A stretch of 64,000 bases of DNA from a virus: positions 30,262-94,261 of IMG/VR virus record IMGVR_UViG_3300026519_000001; one strand, given 5' to 3'. The position numbers and the translations under genes are program-made. The notes beneath the pieces were generated by a model. It did no database searches and was not told the origin of the DNA. It saw nothing but the letters and a program-made list of their open reading frames with translations. Shown piece by piece: positions 1 through 10,600 of this stretch (its first letter is position 1; every line of letters begins with the position of its first letter).

Positions 1-3000
1 TGGATTTCCCAACTCCGCTAATGTAAGAGAATCTTCTCCAAAGTTAAGAACTCCTTTATTATAATATAATTGTGTAGCAGGATTATTTAATGTGTTAGTG
101 CCATTAAATATTAAATGGTCTAATACTTCACTAACTTTAACATTCTCTCCTAAAAATGCTTTATCTATTTGAGGCAATAAATCATAAAGTTCTGATGATT
201 CACTCATTAGGCTATCTTTATAATTAACCTTCCCTGGTGTAGCAGGGCTAATTATATTAGTATATATACCAATTATTAAAGCAGTTTCATTTTTTGATAA
301 TTTTCTAAGGTTAAGTTTTATAGGTATCTTAGAACCATTAGGGGATTTAACTTCTGTAAACAAAGCCCCAGCCCAAGGAATATTAGCTTTTTTAACATTA
401 ATTACACTATTATAGTCTGTATTAATATCTTTAGTATCAGCATCATATAAATGACCTTCTTTATTAACATACATTAATTTTACATCAGAAGCTGATTCGA
501 ATCCACTTATTTCTAATACATTTTTAGAGATGCCATCTGATTTAAAAATACCTGAATATTGGTATTTAATTTTACCTTTGGGCTTCTTACCATCTCTTAA
601 AGCATCTATAATTTGACCTCTAAGTTGCCTTTCGGCTTTACCTCCTGTACCCCATTGACCATTACTTTGTTTTCTAGGTTTAAATAAATAAGTGTACATT
701 TCGGAATCGCCATTAATTACTACTTTAATAGCTAATTCATTAAGTACTTCTTCAGTTTTTTTACCTTCTTTATAAGCTCTTAATACATCGAAATTAGTTA
801 TATCTTCATCAACTACAAATTCAATAGGAATATTTGTTTTATCATTATTACTAGCCAAAAACTCCATGAATTTAGGAGACTTTGGATTATTAAAAGAAAT
901 TTTAACATCAGTTTCTGTATTTGTTTTTGAATTGGATGACTGACTATTCTTAATAATAGTTTTAGCCATTGTATCAAGACTGTCATCATTCCAATTTTGA
1001 AGATTGGTTATATCTTCATTCGTGCTTGCTGCTTCGTTAACTTCAACTTTTTTATTGGAGAATACAGGCTTAACTCCTTGTTCAATAGCATCTTCCTGAT
1101 CCTTATCAGTTATATCTCTTTTAAATTGTTCTGCTTCATTTTGTGACAATAAACCATCTCGAACTTTATTATCAAATATCCCATTTATTTGATCTTCTGG
1201 AAGCACACCCATCATGCTTTTATTAACAAAATCCTCTATTTGTTGATTTGTCATATCAACTTCTTTTGGTATATTTTGTATATCAGAAGGATTACCTATT
1301 TTCGGACCAGTATCTGGTATTTGTGCTTCTATAGGAGGCTGTGGGTTCACACCTTCATCTTTTGCTTGTTCAAATTGAGCTAATGGATTTTCATCTTGAA
1401 TAGTTGGAGTTGGTGTTACATTTGAAGGAGCTCCTGGTTTCTTCGATTTAATATTATCCTCTTTAACTTTTTTAATTATTTTATCAACTCCACCTTTTTC
1501 TTCTATTCCTTCATTATCAACTACATTATTAAGTTCAGATTCTAAAGTTTTTATTTTTATATTTAAATTATCTTTAATATGATCTCCTTTAAGTTTTGTT
1601 CTAGCAAGTCTAAGCAACTTAATTTTATCTTCTGTTAAAATAGAAGGAGACATTACATTTTCCTTAATGTACTCCATTACACTTTGATTATTTTTATTTT
1701 TAAATTGATCTGTAGCTCTATCAATTTCCATTAAGGTCTTATCAAAATCTTTTATATCAAAGTTGATGTTTTTATATTCTTGAACAATTTCAGATTCATA
1801 CATAAATTCCACAAAATGATCTGAAAGTTCTTTGTCTTTATTATTTAAATATTCATCAAATGTAAATTGAGTTTCAAAAATATTATTATAACTTGTTATT
1901 CTTTTTGATATTTCTGATAAAAGTTTTGATTGACCCTTTTCTAATATATTTTTTCCAGAATCATTAAGTTTCCTTTCTATAGAAAGTGCCATTAATTCAT
2001 CACTGGTACTATATTTTCGTAAATTTAAATATTCTTTCTCTAGTGCATCTAATTTACTAATTTGTTTATCAATATTTTTGATTACTTCTGGAGTTACTCT
2101 CTCTGCTTCTTTAAGCTCATTAATTTGTTCTCTAAGATTTTGAGTAGTACCCATTGAAAAATTCCTTACAGCAATCATTGCAAAAGAATAATCATTAGTT
2201 ATTTCATTAGCTTCATTTGCTGTTATTTCATTTACATCTTCTAAACTTTCCTCTGTTAATTTTTTAAATATACTTTTATATAGTGTTTGGTCTATATAAT
2301 CTTTATTTTTAACAAATTCCTGTTGTTGCGAAGTAAAATGCTCCATTCGAGACTTGTTAATCTTTTTCTGAAAAGGAGCTTGTGTAATAGCATATTGCAC
2401 TGGTCCACCAAACATTCCCATAGCACCTTCTAAAAGTGCTTGCTCTGACATGGCAAATTCAGTAAACCTTTCACTTAAAGTCATATCTTCTAATCTCTTA
2501 TCAGATGTAACGTATCCTTTTGAAGCTAGGGATTTTCTAGTTTGAAATATACCCTCCATTTGAATTACATTTTGACCAATTTCTTCAAATGCTTCTTTAG
2601 GGGCATTAAGTGCTTGAGATTTAGCAAAAGCTCCGAAACTAGGCTTTTTTACTAATTTATTAGTTATACCTAAACCAGTAGCTTTAAACATACTATTTAA
2701 CTGCATATAATCAGTTCCAATGAATAGTTTATTTCTAAGCATAAAAGCATTAGCTTGTTTTCCAGCATTTACCTTAGCTTGAAATTCAAATTCTTTTAAC
2801 TCTTCTGCAGAAGGAGTATCAGTTTCATTAAGTCCTAATTCAAAATCAGCTTTGTATTTATCTAAATATAATTGATAATTCTCTTTTGTTGCCTTTTCAT
2901 ATAACTCCAAACCCATCATCTTACCCTCACCAAAATTAGTGATATAAGCAGTAGTTAATCTGCCTGCAACTCCACTTTCTAATCCCTTAGCAGTAGCATT

Positions 3001-3642
3001 TACAGCTCTACCTATCATATTAGTATAAGCTCCAAGTCTACTTAATCTTAAGGCACTACCCACAGCTTTAACAGCAGCACCAGCTCCCATTCCAGTTAAG
3101 CCAAATCCAGTTGCACTATCAACTACACCTCTAAATGATTCCCAATAGAAAGCACTATCATTAAAATCAATTATTTTACTTGGATCTTTTCTATAAATAG
3201 GTAGATATTCATTAAGTAATTTCTCTTTTGATTCTTTGAAAAAAGTTGCTGCTGCACTAGATTCCATTACATTAAGATTGTCATCTTTAGAAAAGTAAGT
3301 TGAAGCTGTTTTAATATTTTCAGGAATATCTAATATATTGCTTATTGTTTCACCTGCTGTTAGTAATCCACTAGCAAGACCACCAAGTATTGCATTGGAA
3401 GCTTGATGTAACCAAGGTTGCCTTTCGGATCTGATTTTAGCTAAATTATCCACTAATGCTAATGGCACTCCCACATCGAATTGGGAATCACCAATACCTG
3501 TGATACCTACATTAAATCTCCCTCCTATTTTAGACTTATCATAGTTTCTTCTTATAGGTGACATCTGTGGAATTACAGGTCCATTACCATTTACTGGATT
3601 AGAACTCCTAATAGGAGATATTTTTTTTATTGGCGCTCCCAT
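1..3642 (-). CDS. Large virion 'cargo' protein candidate, C-terminus cut by window edge
   Basis: This minus-strand frame is open from an ATG at 3642 to base 1, so at least 1,213 residues are visible and the stop lies outside the window. The start MGAPIKKISPIR sits two bases after the stop of the upstream gene, in the same tightly packed operon. Residues about 150-190 are rich in Gly and Ala (TGFGLTGMGAGAAVKAVG) and could insert in a membrane. Residues about 730-770 form a Pro/Gln-rich linker, and the rest looks alpha-helical and charged. No enzymatic motif was recognised. Position after the muzzle-like gene and beside other large helical proteins suggests a protein packed in the capsid or tail and ejected at infection. 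That role is inferred from crAss-like gene order. Confidence 0.7.
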   Translation of the reverse strand, partial: MGAPIKKISPIRSSNPVNGNGPVIPQMSPIRRNYDKSKIGGRFNVGITGIGDSQFDVGVPLALVDNLAKIRSERQPWLHQASNAILGGLASGLLTAGETISNILDIPENIKTASTYFSKDDNLNVMESSAAATFFKESKEKLLNEYLPIYRKDPSKIIDFNDSAFYWESFRGVVDSATGFGLTGMGAGAAVKAVGSALRLSRLGAYTNMIGRAVNATAKGLESGVAGRLTTAYITNFGEGKMMGLELYEKATKENYQLYLDKYKADFELGLNETDTPSAEELKEFEFQAKVNAGKQANAFMLRNKLFIGTDYMQLNSMFKATGLGITNKLVKKPSFGAFAKSQALNAPKEAFEEIGQNVIQMEGIFQTRKSLASKGYVTSDKRLEDMTLSERFTEFAMSEQALLEGAMGMFGGPVQYAITQAPFQKKINKSRMEHFTSQQQEFVKNKDYIDQTLYKSIFKKLTEESLEDVNEITANEANEITNDYSFAMIAVRNFSMGTTQNLREQINELKEAERVTPEVIKNIDKQISKLDALEKEYLNLRKYSTSDELMALSIERKLNDSGKNILEKGQSKLLSEISKRITSYNNIFETQFTFDEYLNNKDKELSDHFVEFMYESEIVQEYKNINFDIKDFDKTLMEIDRATDQFKNKNNQSVMEYIKENVMSPSILTEDKIKLLRLARTKLKGDHIKDNLNIKIKTLESELNNVVDNEGIEEKGGVDKIIKKVKEDNIKSKKPGAPSNVTPTPTIQDENPLAQFEQAKDEGVNPQPPIEAQIPDTGPKIGNPSDIQNIPKEVDMTNQQIEDFVNKSMMGVLPEDQINGIFDNKVRDGLLSQNEAEQFKRDITDKDQEDAIEQGVKPVFSNKKVEVNEAASTNEDITNLQNWNDDSLDTMAKTIIKNSQSSNSKTNTETDVKISFNNPKSPKFMEFLASNNDKTNIPIEFVVDEDITNFDVLRAYKEGKKTEEVLNELAIKVVINGDSEMYTYLFKPRKQSNGQWGTGGKAERQLRGQIIDALRDGKKPKGKIKYQYSGIFKSDGISKNVLEISGFESASDVKLMYVNKEGHLYDADTKDINTDYNSVINVKKANIPWAGALFTEVKSPNGSKIPIKLNLRKLSKNETALIIGIYTNIISPATPGKVNYKDSLMSESSELYDLLPQIDKAFLGENVKVSEVLDHLIFNGTNTLNNPATQLYYNKGVLNFGEDSLTLAELGNP

Positions 3643-3644
3643 TT

Positions 3645-5687
3645 TTAATTTGCTTTCCCTTCCAATTCAAATAAATTTTTCCACTGATTATTTGCATCTC
3701 TATCTTCAAGTCTTAATAGCTCTTGTAAGTCATATTGACCTAGCACCTCGCCTGTTTTTGCATCTCTACTTTGAAGAAAAACTTTACCTGCTTGAAAATC
3801 AGGAACAACATATTCATCTACAACTCTGCCAGCTAATTTACCTTGTTCTTCTCCTAATGTTATATTTTCTTCAAGTTTTTTATTGAAATCTCCAGATGCC
3901 AATATATTATCTACCCTAGCAGATTTTTCCGTGTCAACAGTTATTTCTGCAGGTGATTCAACAAATATACCACGTTCCTTACCTTTTTTATCTTTATATC
4001 CTACCTCTACCATATTCCCATGCCCGAACACATTCCTAGTTACAGAAGGGTCAAAAGTATCATAAAATTCTTCTGCTGTTAAGTTCTCGTTTTCTAAAAA
4101 TTGTTCAAATGTTAGTACCCCTTTCTCAGGGTCAACTATTTTAAAACGACTCATTTTACCATGATAAAGATTTTTCGCTTCTTTAGCCACATCAGATGGC
4201 AATACCAAGCCCATATTATAGTTAGAACCTATATTTTCATAAAAATCATTTACTTGTTTAACTACCTCTTTATATATTTCTTCTCTAGCTTTTTCTCCTC
4301 TATTAGATATTTCTCTAGAAACATAATCTTTTAAGTGTTGATTATCATTTATAAATTTTTGAACTTTAGGATTTGTAGAAGGATTTTCCAACATCTTCTC
4401 TTTTTGTTTTATTAATTTATTTACATGCGAATCAAGTACTCTAAATTTTGTTCCGTCTTCCTTAGTAGCAAATACATATCTACCGATTTGCTCCAAATCA
4501 TTTTCTTCGAGCACTTGTGTTCTAAGAGCATCTTCTTTCCCAAGCAAAGCATCTAAAATCCCATGTTTTTCTTGTCCGAACCTTTCACCATACAAAGGAG
4601 ATAAAGTCTCAGTATTCATTTTTATACCTGGAATAGAAGGAGATATAGTCTGCATTGATTTATCTAAACTTCTATTATAGGCAGCAAAACTACTTTTATC
4701 AAATATAGTAGATAATTTAGTTTCATCAGTTTGATATGCTAATGCCCCCGAACTTAATTGTATTCTATTATTTCTTTGCAATTTAGCATACAAATCAACT
4801 GCACTTAATTCTTTTATACTATCTATTTGTTTTTTAGTATTTTCAGGTGTTGCACCCTCTTGTGCTTCTAATCTTTTCTCAATTTCAGATAACTGCTGTG
4901 TTTTCCACTCATTATCTATATTAGGATTAATACCTAATCCACTATTAATAGCTTGTTGCTTATAGGAATTAGTTATATCTTGCCCCATTATAGATTCTAA
5001 TCTTGCTTGTATTCTACCAGGGTCAATTCCTTTTGTTTTATTTTCTCGTAGAAGCCTATAAAAATGAGGTAAGTTTTTTATTGTACCAACTTCAGCTCCT
5101 GCAAAATGACCTTCTGCCTCTAATGTTTTAAAGGCATCATTTTCTAATTTTGCTAGTTCTTCGGAAGACATTACCTTAGAGAAAAATGAATTGGGAACTC
5201 CTGCTACATTTAATTCTCCATTTTCATCTAAAGAAGAAGCTCCTTGCTCTGCTAAGTTTTTTTGTAATAAAGCTATGGAAGCCCTATATGATTCAGGATC
5301 ATCTTTAAAAAATTCTTTTCTTCTTTCAACTTCTTTCTGAAATGAAGATTTTCTAGCTTCAAGTTTTGATATTTTATCTCTTTCAAGTCTTTTCTTTTGC
5401 CCCAACAACTTGATTACTTCTCCTTTTATATCTTGTGAAAATCCACTTTTAGAAAGTTTATCTATACTATCATTAAAATTCTTTTCAACAGGTGCATATA
5501 ATTCTTGTGCTAATGCTGAATCTTGTTCTAATACATTAGCTTGGTTAATAGCATTTTCAGAAGCTACATTAGCAGTTTGATCATGCAGTTGTCTCATTTG
5601 TTGAGGTACAAATGCTAATTCTTGAAAATTAATAGGATCAATTCTATTAATTTGTCTCGGATTATAAAATCTATTAACTACTGCCAT
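3645..5687 (-). CDS. Virion-associated helical protein, cargo candidate (680 aa)
   Basis: The 680-residue product starts MAVVNRFYNPRQINRIDPINF. It is charged and mostly helical, with a likely coiled-coil stretch at about residues 50-125 (KSGFSQDIKGEVIKLL, then RLERDKISKLEARK). There is no signal peptide, membrane helix or catalytic motif. It sits one base from the next gene upstream and two bases from the next downstream, so it is co-transcribed with them. I do not recognise a family. The location between the muzzle-like gene and the giant partial gene matches where crAss-like phages carry proteins ejected with the genome, so a virion-internal role is the best guess. Confidence 0.65.
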   Translation of the reverse strand: MAVVNRFYNPRQINRIDPINFQELAFVPQQMRQLHDQTANVASENAINQANVLEQDSALAQELYAPVEKNFNDSIDKLSKSGFSQDIKGEVIKLLGQKKRLERDKISKLEARKSSFQKEVERRKEFFKDDPESYRASIALLQKNLAEQGASSLDENGELNVAGVPNSFFSKVMSSEELAKLENDAFKTLEAEGHFAGAEVGTIKNLPHFYRLLRENKTKGIDPGRIQARLESIMGQDITNSYKQQAINSGLGINPNIDNEWKTQQLSEIEKRLEAQEGATPENTKKQIDSIKELSAVDLYAKLQRNNRIQLSSGALAYQTDETKLSTIFDKSSFAAYNRSLDKSMQTISPSIPGIKMNTETLSPLYGERFGQEKHGILDALLGKEDALRTQVLEENDLEQIGRYVFATKEDGTKFRVLDSHVNKLIKQKEKMLENPSTNPKVQKFINDNQHLKDYVSREISNRGEKAREEIYKEVVKQVNDFYENIGSNYNMGLVLPSDVAKEAKNLYHGKMSRFKIVDPEKGVLTFEQFLENENLTAEEFYDTFDPSVTRNVFGHGNMVEVGYKDKKGKERGIFVESPAEITVDTEKSARVDNILASGDFNKKLEENITLGEEQGKLAGRVVDEYVVPDFQAGKVFLQSRDAKTGEVLGQYDLQELLRLEDRDANNQWKNLFELEGKAN

Positions 5688-5688
5688 T

Positions 5689-6888
5689 TTATTTATTTTT
5701 TCTAACCCCTTTTAATATATCGGATGTTAATTTTAATTCTTTACTAAAATCCCTTAGATTAACCTCTTTATCTTCTTTAGCCTGCTGTTCAAGTATTGCA
5801 ATTGCTTCTTCTTCACTAACCCCTGAAAGTTCCATCATTGTAGAGATAGACTTTGATTTTTGCTCAGGAGTTCCATTTTTATAATTGCCTAGTATGTCAT
5901 ATCCATATAACTTAGATATTCTAGCATTATCAAATATTGTTTTACCTATTGTTCCTAGATTATTACCTATACTAGATTGTAAATCAGCCCTAGCAGATTC
6001 AAATGCAGCAAGATTAGCAGCATCTGCATCATCAGCTCTTGTATTAATTTGAGAGTTAATTCTAGCTTTGTTCAAGTCTAATCTAGCTATTGAAGTATTT
6101 TTGCGTAAATTTAATGCATCTCCCCTAGCTTTTTCGGAAGCATTTAATTGAGCAGTTTTTCTATCTTCTACTTGTGCCGCCATTCGAGCTTGCCCTATTG
6201 ATGAAGCTAAATTAGCTGAATTAGCCAATTGATTAGCAACAAATGAACCTGCATTACCTCTGGAAGCATTTATATTATTCTGAGCAAATCTAGCAGAAGA
6301 TTCTATCATTCCTCTTTCAATATTATTAATATCTATATTTTTAAAATTAGTTTCCCTAGGTTTAAACTTTGATAAAGCTCCTGTTATATCTGCATTAATA
6401 GTACGCCTTGGAGTTGGGGCAGCTCGTTCTAATTGTCCTAATTGTAATCCATCTATAAGTAATGGCGCAGCCTGTAAGCCTAAGCCTAAAATACCACCAC
6501 CATTACCAAACATATTACCACCATCAGCAAATTTTTCATTGTAAGTAGAAGAAGCTGCTCTATTAAAAGTATCTTGCTGTTCAGTAGGTTGGAATCCTAC
6601 ACCTTCATTTCCTGCAGTTGGTGGGGCAGCTTGAAAATTATCTTGTTGCTGTGGAATATCACTTTGGAATTGTTGTTGCTGCTTTTCTTGAACTTGCTGT
6701 CTAGTAGCTTCTAAGTTAGTTTGTATCTCATTTTTTTGTTTAATATACTCCTGAGCCTCTTCTAGTGATTTCATTTCACTATTAAGTGCCCTAATAGATA
6801 TAGGATCAAATCTATCTTTATATGTTTTATTTATTTCTTCTGCTATTTTAGCAAAAGACATTCCTTTATATTTTTCTTGTAATGCCAT
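5689..6888 (-). CDS. Ala/Gln/Asn-rich virion protein candidate (399 aa)
   Basis: The 399-residue protein has a helical N-terminus, then a Gln-rich segment at about residues 55-85 (QQVQEKQQQQFQ), then a Gly-rich patch (GGNMFGNGGGILGLG) near residues 124-137. A long Ala/Asn/Arg helix rich in ASSIGQARMAAQ-type sequence follows. Low complexity of this kind is common in phage internal virion proteins. It lies directly between two other large candidates, one base away on each side, so it probably belongs to the same particle component. No domain was recognised and the function is unknown. Confidence 0.6.
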   Translation of the reverse strand: MALQEKYKGMSFAKIAEEINKTYKDRFDPISIRALNSEMKSLEEAQEYIKQKNEIQTNLEATRQQVQEKQQQQFQSDIPQQQDNFQAAPPTAGNEGVGFQPTEQQDTFNRAASSTYNEKFADGGNMFGNGGGILGLGLQAAPLLIDGLQLGQLERAAPTPRRTINADITGALSKFKPRETNFKNIDINNIERGMIESSARFAQNNINASRGNAGSFVANQLANSANLASSIGQARMAAQVEDRKTAQLNASEKARGDALNLRKNTSIARLDLNKARINSQINTRADDADAANLAAFESARADLQSSIGNNLGTIGKTIFDNARISKLYGYDILGNYKNGTPEQKSKSISTMMELSGVSEEEAIAILEQQAKEDKEVNLRDFSKELKLTSDILKGVRKNK

Positions 6889-6889
6889 A

Positions 6890-7591
6890 TTATTCGAATA
6901 TTAATCTATTAGAAAATACATATGCACTTCCCTTACCTGTTTTTATTTTCACCTCTTCTTCTTCAACCTTATTAATCTTACCGTTAGGACCAACTCCTTG
7001 TGGAATACCTCCATTGGGATTAGTTTCATGTAATCCACCTGTATTAAATTCTGTTATATCAGTAGAATTAATTTCACCTTCTTCATTATTGCCCATATAA
7101 CCCCCATAAGCAAATCCCGCCTCTATAGGATTAATTGGAGCATTTACAACCTCATTAAATGCTTGTGCTCTTATTTCAGGCATTTGTGTGTCTAAAGCAT
7201 CTTGCTTAGCCTCTAATTGCAATCTTTTCCTCTCGTCTTCTGCTTCCTGTTCTTTTTTTTGTTTTCTTTTAGATGTAAAGAAACTAACAGCTCCCCCAAC
7301 GACTGCCCCTATGGCTGCTCCTATTGGTGTAAACGCAGCCCCTGCTGCAGCTCCTGATAAAGCTCCCTTGGCTACCGAGCCTGCTATTTCTTTACCACCA
7401 GATACGTTAAGCTCTTTATCATATTCCGTATCAAGATTAACAACTCCTTTCTTATTAGGGCTTGGGTTTACAAATGAGCCTACTTCTGTTCTGCTACCTG
7501 AAAAAGCCTGATCTGCCAAACCAGAAGCAAGATTTAAAGTGCTTCCAAAATTATCAGATTTTAAAAATTTACCAAATTTAGTATTAGACAT
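6890..7591 (-). CDS. Glycine-zipper virion protein with conserved GGxHExNPxGGIPQG motif
   Basis: The 233-residue protein has a Gly/Ala zipper at about residues 68-102 (GSVAKGALSGAAAGAAF, AIGAVVGGAVSFF). It is followed by a Lys-rich stop and a charged helix (KRKQKKEQEAEDERKR). Such zippers pack membrane-inserting helices, so the protein could help form a DNA-entry channel; this is inference. The C-terminal part has GGLHETNPNGGIPQGVGPNG near residue 185. From memory this type of motif recurs in Bacteroidota phage virion proteins, but no search was run. The gene opens the last block of the structural operon, after a 71-base gap from the muzzle-like gene. Confidence 0.6.
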   Translation of the reverse strand: MSNTKFGKFLKSDNFGSTLNLASGLADQAFSGSRTEVGSFVNPSPNKKGVVNLDTEYDKELNVSGGKEIAGSVAKGALSGAAAGAAFTPIGAAIGAVVGGAVSFFTSKRKQKKEQEAEDERKRLQLEAKQDALDTQMPEIRAQAFNEVVNAPINPIEAGFAYGGYMGNNEEGEINSTDITEFNTGGLHETNPNGGIPQGVGPNGKINKVEEEEVKIKTGKGSAYVFSNRLIFE

Positions 7592-7662
7592 GCGTTTTGT
7601 TATTATATCAAAGAAAGTGATAAATAATTATATATCATCACCAAAATTGAATTATTTTATCA

Positions 7663-10600
7663 TTAATTTATTGTATATGAGAAGGTGATGTCATAAAGAG
7701 TAAATTTATAATCCTCTTCTGAGTGATTAAATTCTAATTCTATTAAAGCCCATGGTGCTCTAATTCTATTTCTAGTACTTTCTTCTCTAGGTAATGTTAT
7801 ATTAAATTCCCTAAATTTCCTTCTAACATTACTTCCATATATTAATTCTTTATTCCCAGATGTTTGATAAGAAGTATCAACTTTTATATTGTTAAATGTA
7901 ATATTAAATTTATCTACGTTATCAGAAATTAATTTAGTATCAGTAATATAATTTATGTTGTCTATTATTTTATCACTAGAAGGCTTGTCATTCATTAATA
8001 ATTTAATCTTAGAAGAATAATATACATCATAAAAAGTATTATAAAATCCTTTATCATGCTCCCATATATCATCAGTAAATTGACCATGATTTGCAGTAAA
8101 CATTTTACTATTGATATTAAAATAAATATAGGGTTTAAAATCATAAAAAGAAGTAAAGCCATCTGCTATTAAATTGTAGGATACTGTGAATGAATCATCA
8201 TCAGTTAAGAAGCTAAAATAAATATCTTTAAATCTATTATCATAATAAGATACTACATTATTAAAATTTAATGTAGAAACCCCTTCTACACCTTTAAGTA
8301 AGTTATTGTAATTATTATTTGTATACTCTTTTGTATAATTATACAACCCCTTAGTTAAACTAATTTCTTCGTTTTGACTAGCGATTCTATTAATACTATT
8401 ATTAAGTATGTCAAAATAAAAAACACCAGATTCAACAGAAGTTATACTTTTTGGATGTAACGTTCCTGAATTTGTAGAAATATAATCATATCTTTGCAGC
8501 AACTCTCCTGAGCCTAATAAAATTGGAACATTATCACTTGTGGATAATTGCACCCTAGGATTAATAGAAAGATAAGAAACAGCACTTCTTTGAAATGCAA
8601 ACATTACATTTCTAAGTTTAACTAATCCAGTAATTTCTCCATGCTCTGTTTCAAGAGTTATTTTATCATTAACAGAAATACTAGTCCAATTATCAATTTG
8701 TTCTCCTAAAAGTTTAATAGGACTAGCAATTATTTCATCACTAAAAACATTTTGCGAAGTAAAATTAAAAGGCTTACTAATAGCTTTGTTTATGATATTT
8801 TGTTGTTCATATACAGAATTATAGCCATAGGCATTATTTTCATCTAAAGCCTCACCTGTATTTTTAGATTCTAATATATCATACCTCATGTTAGAATTAA
8901 CAGAAGATTCACATACAAAATCAACAATTTCACTTATAGTAGCTTCAACTTCAGAAGACCCAGCATTATTTTCAAAAATTCTTAATAATGGAGATTCCTG
9001 AATAAATGTATCACCAAATTTTCCATTAATATTTGAAACACTAACTAGTTCTAATTCTGAATAAGGAACATAAACATTTCTTTGCCTATCCGCATAAGTG
9101 TTTCCACCATATTGTGGTATATCATCATTATAAAATTCAACTATTAAAGCATAATCATCATCAGGAGTGCTTACATCTTCCCATAAGGCTAAAGAGTTAT
9201 CCCATAAATCTTCTGATGTAAAAAATAATTGAGAACCACTATAATAAGTAAATTTAGTTTCAAAATCCATATCTACTAATGGAGTGTATATTACAGTAGT
9301 GTCAATTAAAATTTGAGGGTCTGCATCAAAATCTTCTCCTTCTTTAGTTTGAACAGACACATCGGCTTCAATAGGAGGTATAAAAGCAACTGTTTTATCC
9401 GTAGACAAATTACTTACTTCAAATCCATTTCTGCTACTATGTAACAAAACACTGCCGAATTTTCTTTTGTAAAATACTTTTTTAAATTCATATCTATTTA
9501 ACCTAACAGAATCAGAAGCCCTTTCGAAATCATTTCTTATATCTCCCAATAAGAAATATCCGCCACCACCTTCATTTTTAAACCATCTATCAACATTAGC
9601 ATCAGAATCATTTTGAACAGGGTCGTCTACAGTATATTGAAATACCTCTGCATTTTTTGCATCTAATTCGTAAGATTTTCTCAACTCTACTGGCTCATCC
9701 TTATTATTAGAAGCAGAACTATATGCCGTATAAAAATCAGCTTTAGAATACGAATTTGTATTTTTTTGAAACCCAACTACTCTTATTTTATAATCATCTC
9801 CAACAGCTAATTTAGATTGATTAAATATAAACTCTGGACTTATAATATTAAAATGTATTTTACTTGCGTAAGCATTACCTATATACGTGCCAGCACTATC
9901 TATTTCAGGAATTATATCTCCCCTATCAGGATATATAGTCCCAGCTGCAGAGTTTCTATTGAATGCTTGTGGTTTTTGAAATTTTTCTCCCCTATATGTA
10001 TCTGGATATGAAGCTCCAGTAGGACCATCCAATATAGGATTTATTGGATTTGTTGTATTTGGATCAACTCTAAATGTTCTAGTTAAAGGTATACTATATA
10101 ATTTTTCTAAATTAGACCCTACAGGAAAAATTGCTATATCCTTATAATCATTTTGTTGAAAAACACATGGATTAACTAAGCCTTGTCCTTTAACAGTTTT
10201 ATCATATTCCTTTCTTTCAACAATAACTAATCTATAGCTAACTGCCTCTGCTGGCATATTATTAACCTTAACTTCAATATAAGCAAGTTCTGCTTCATTT
10301 GAAGAATTAATAAGATTAAGATATTCTTTTTCATTAGCAGCTGGTATTTTTAGATCAGCTATCCATTTAGCAAATGACTCTTCTCCATTATTATTTTTAA
10401 AAACCAATGCAACTCTATACCTCTCACCTCTTTTTAAAGAGGTATCAGAATTTGATTCAAATATCGTATTTAAACTTTTTTGTTTATATCTAACCCAATA
10501 TTCTACATTTGGACCAATACCACCTATTGCATTCCTAGCTACATCATCAGGTAAATATTGCACTTCTCCAAGTCTATAAACAGCAGATGGATCATCTATA

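Noticed and set aside
1189-1383. Plus-strand ORF opposite the large partial gene
   Set aside because: It lies antisense inside a long coding frame of good quality and has a low-complexity hydrophobic composition.
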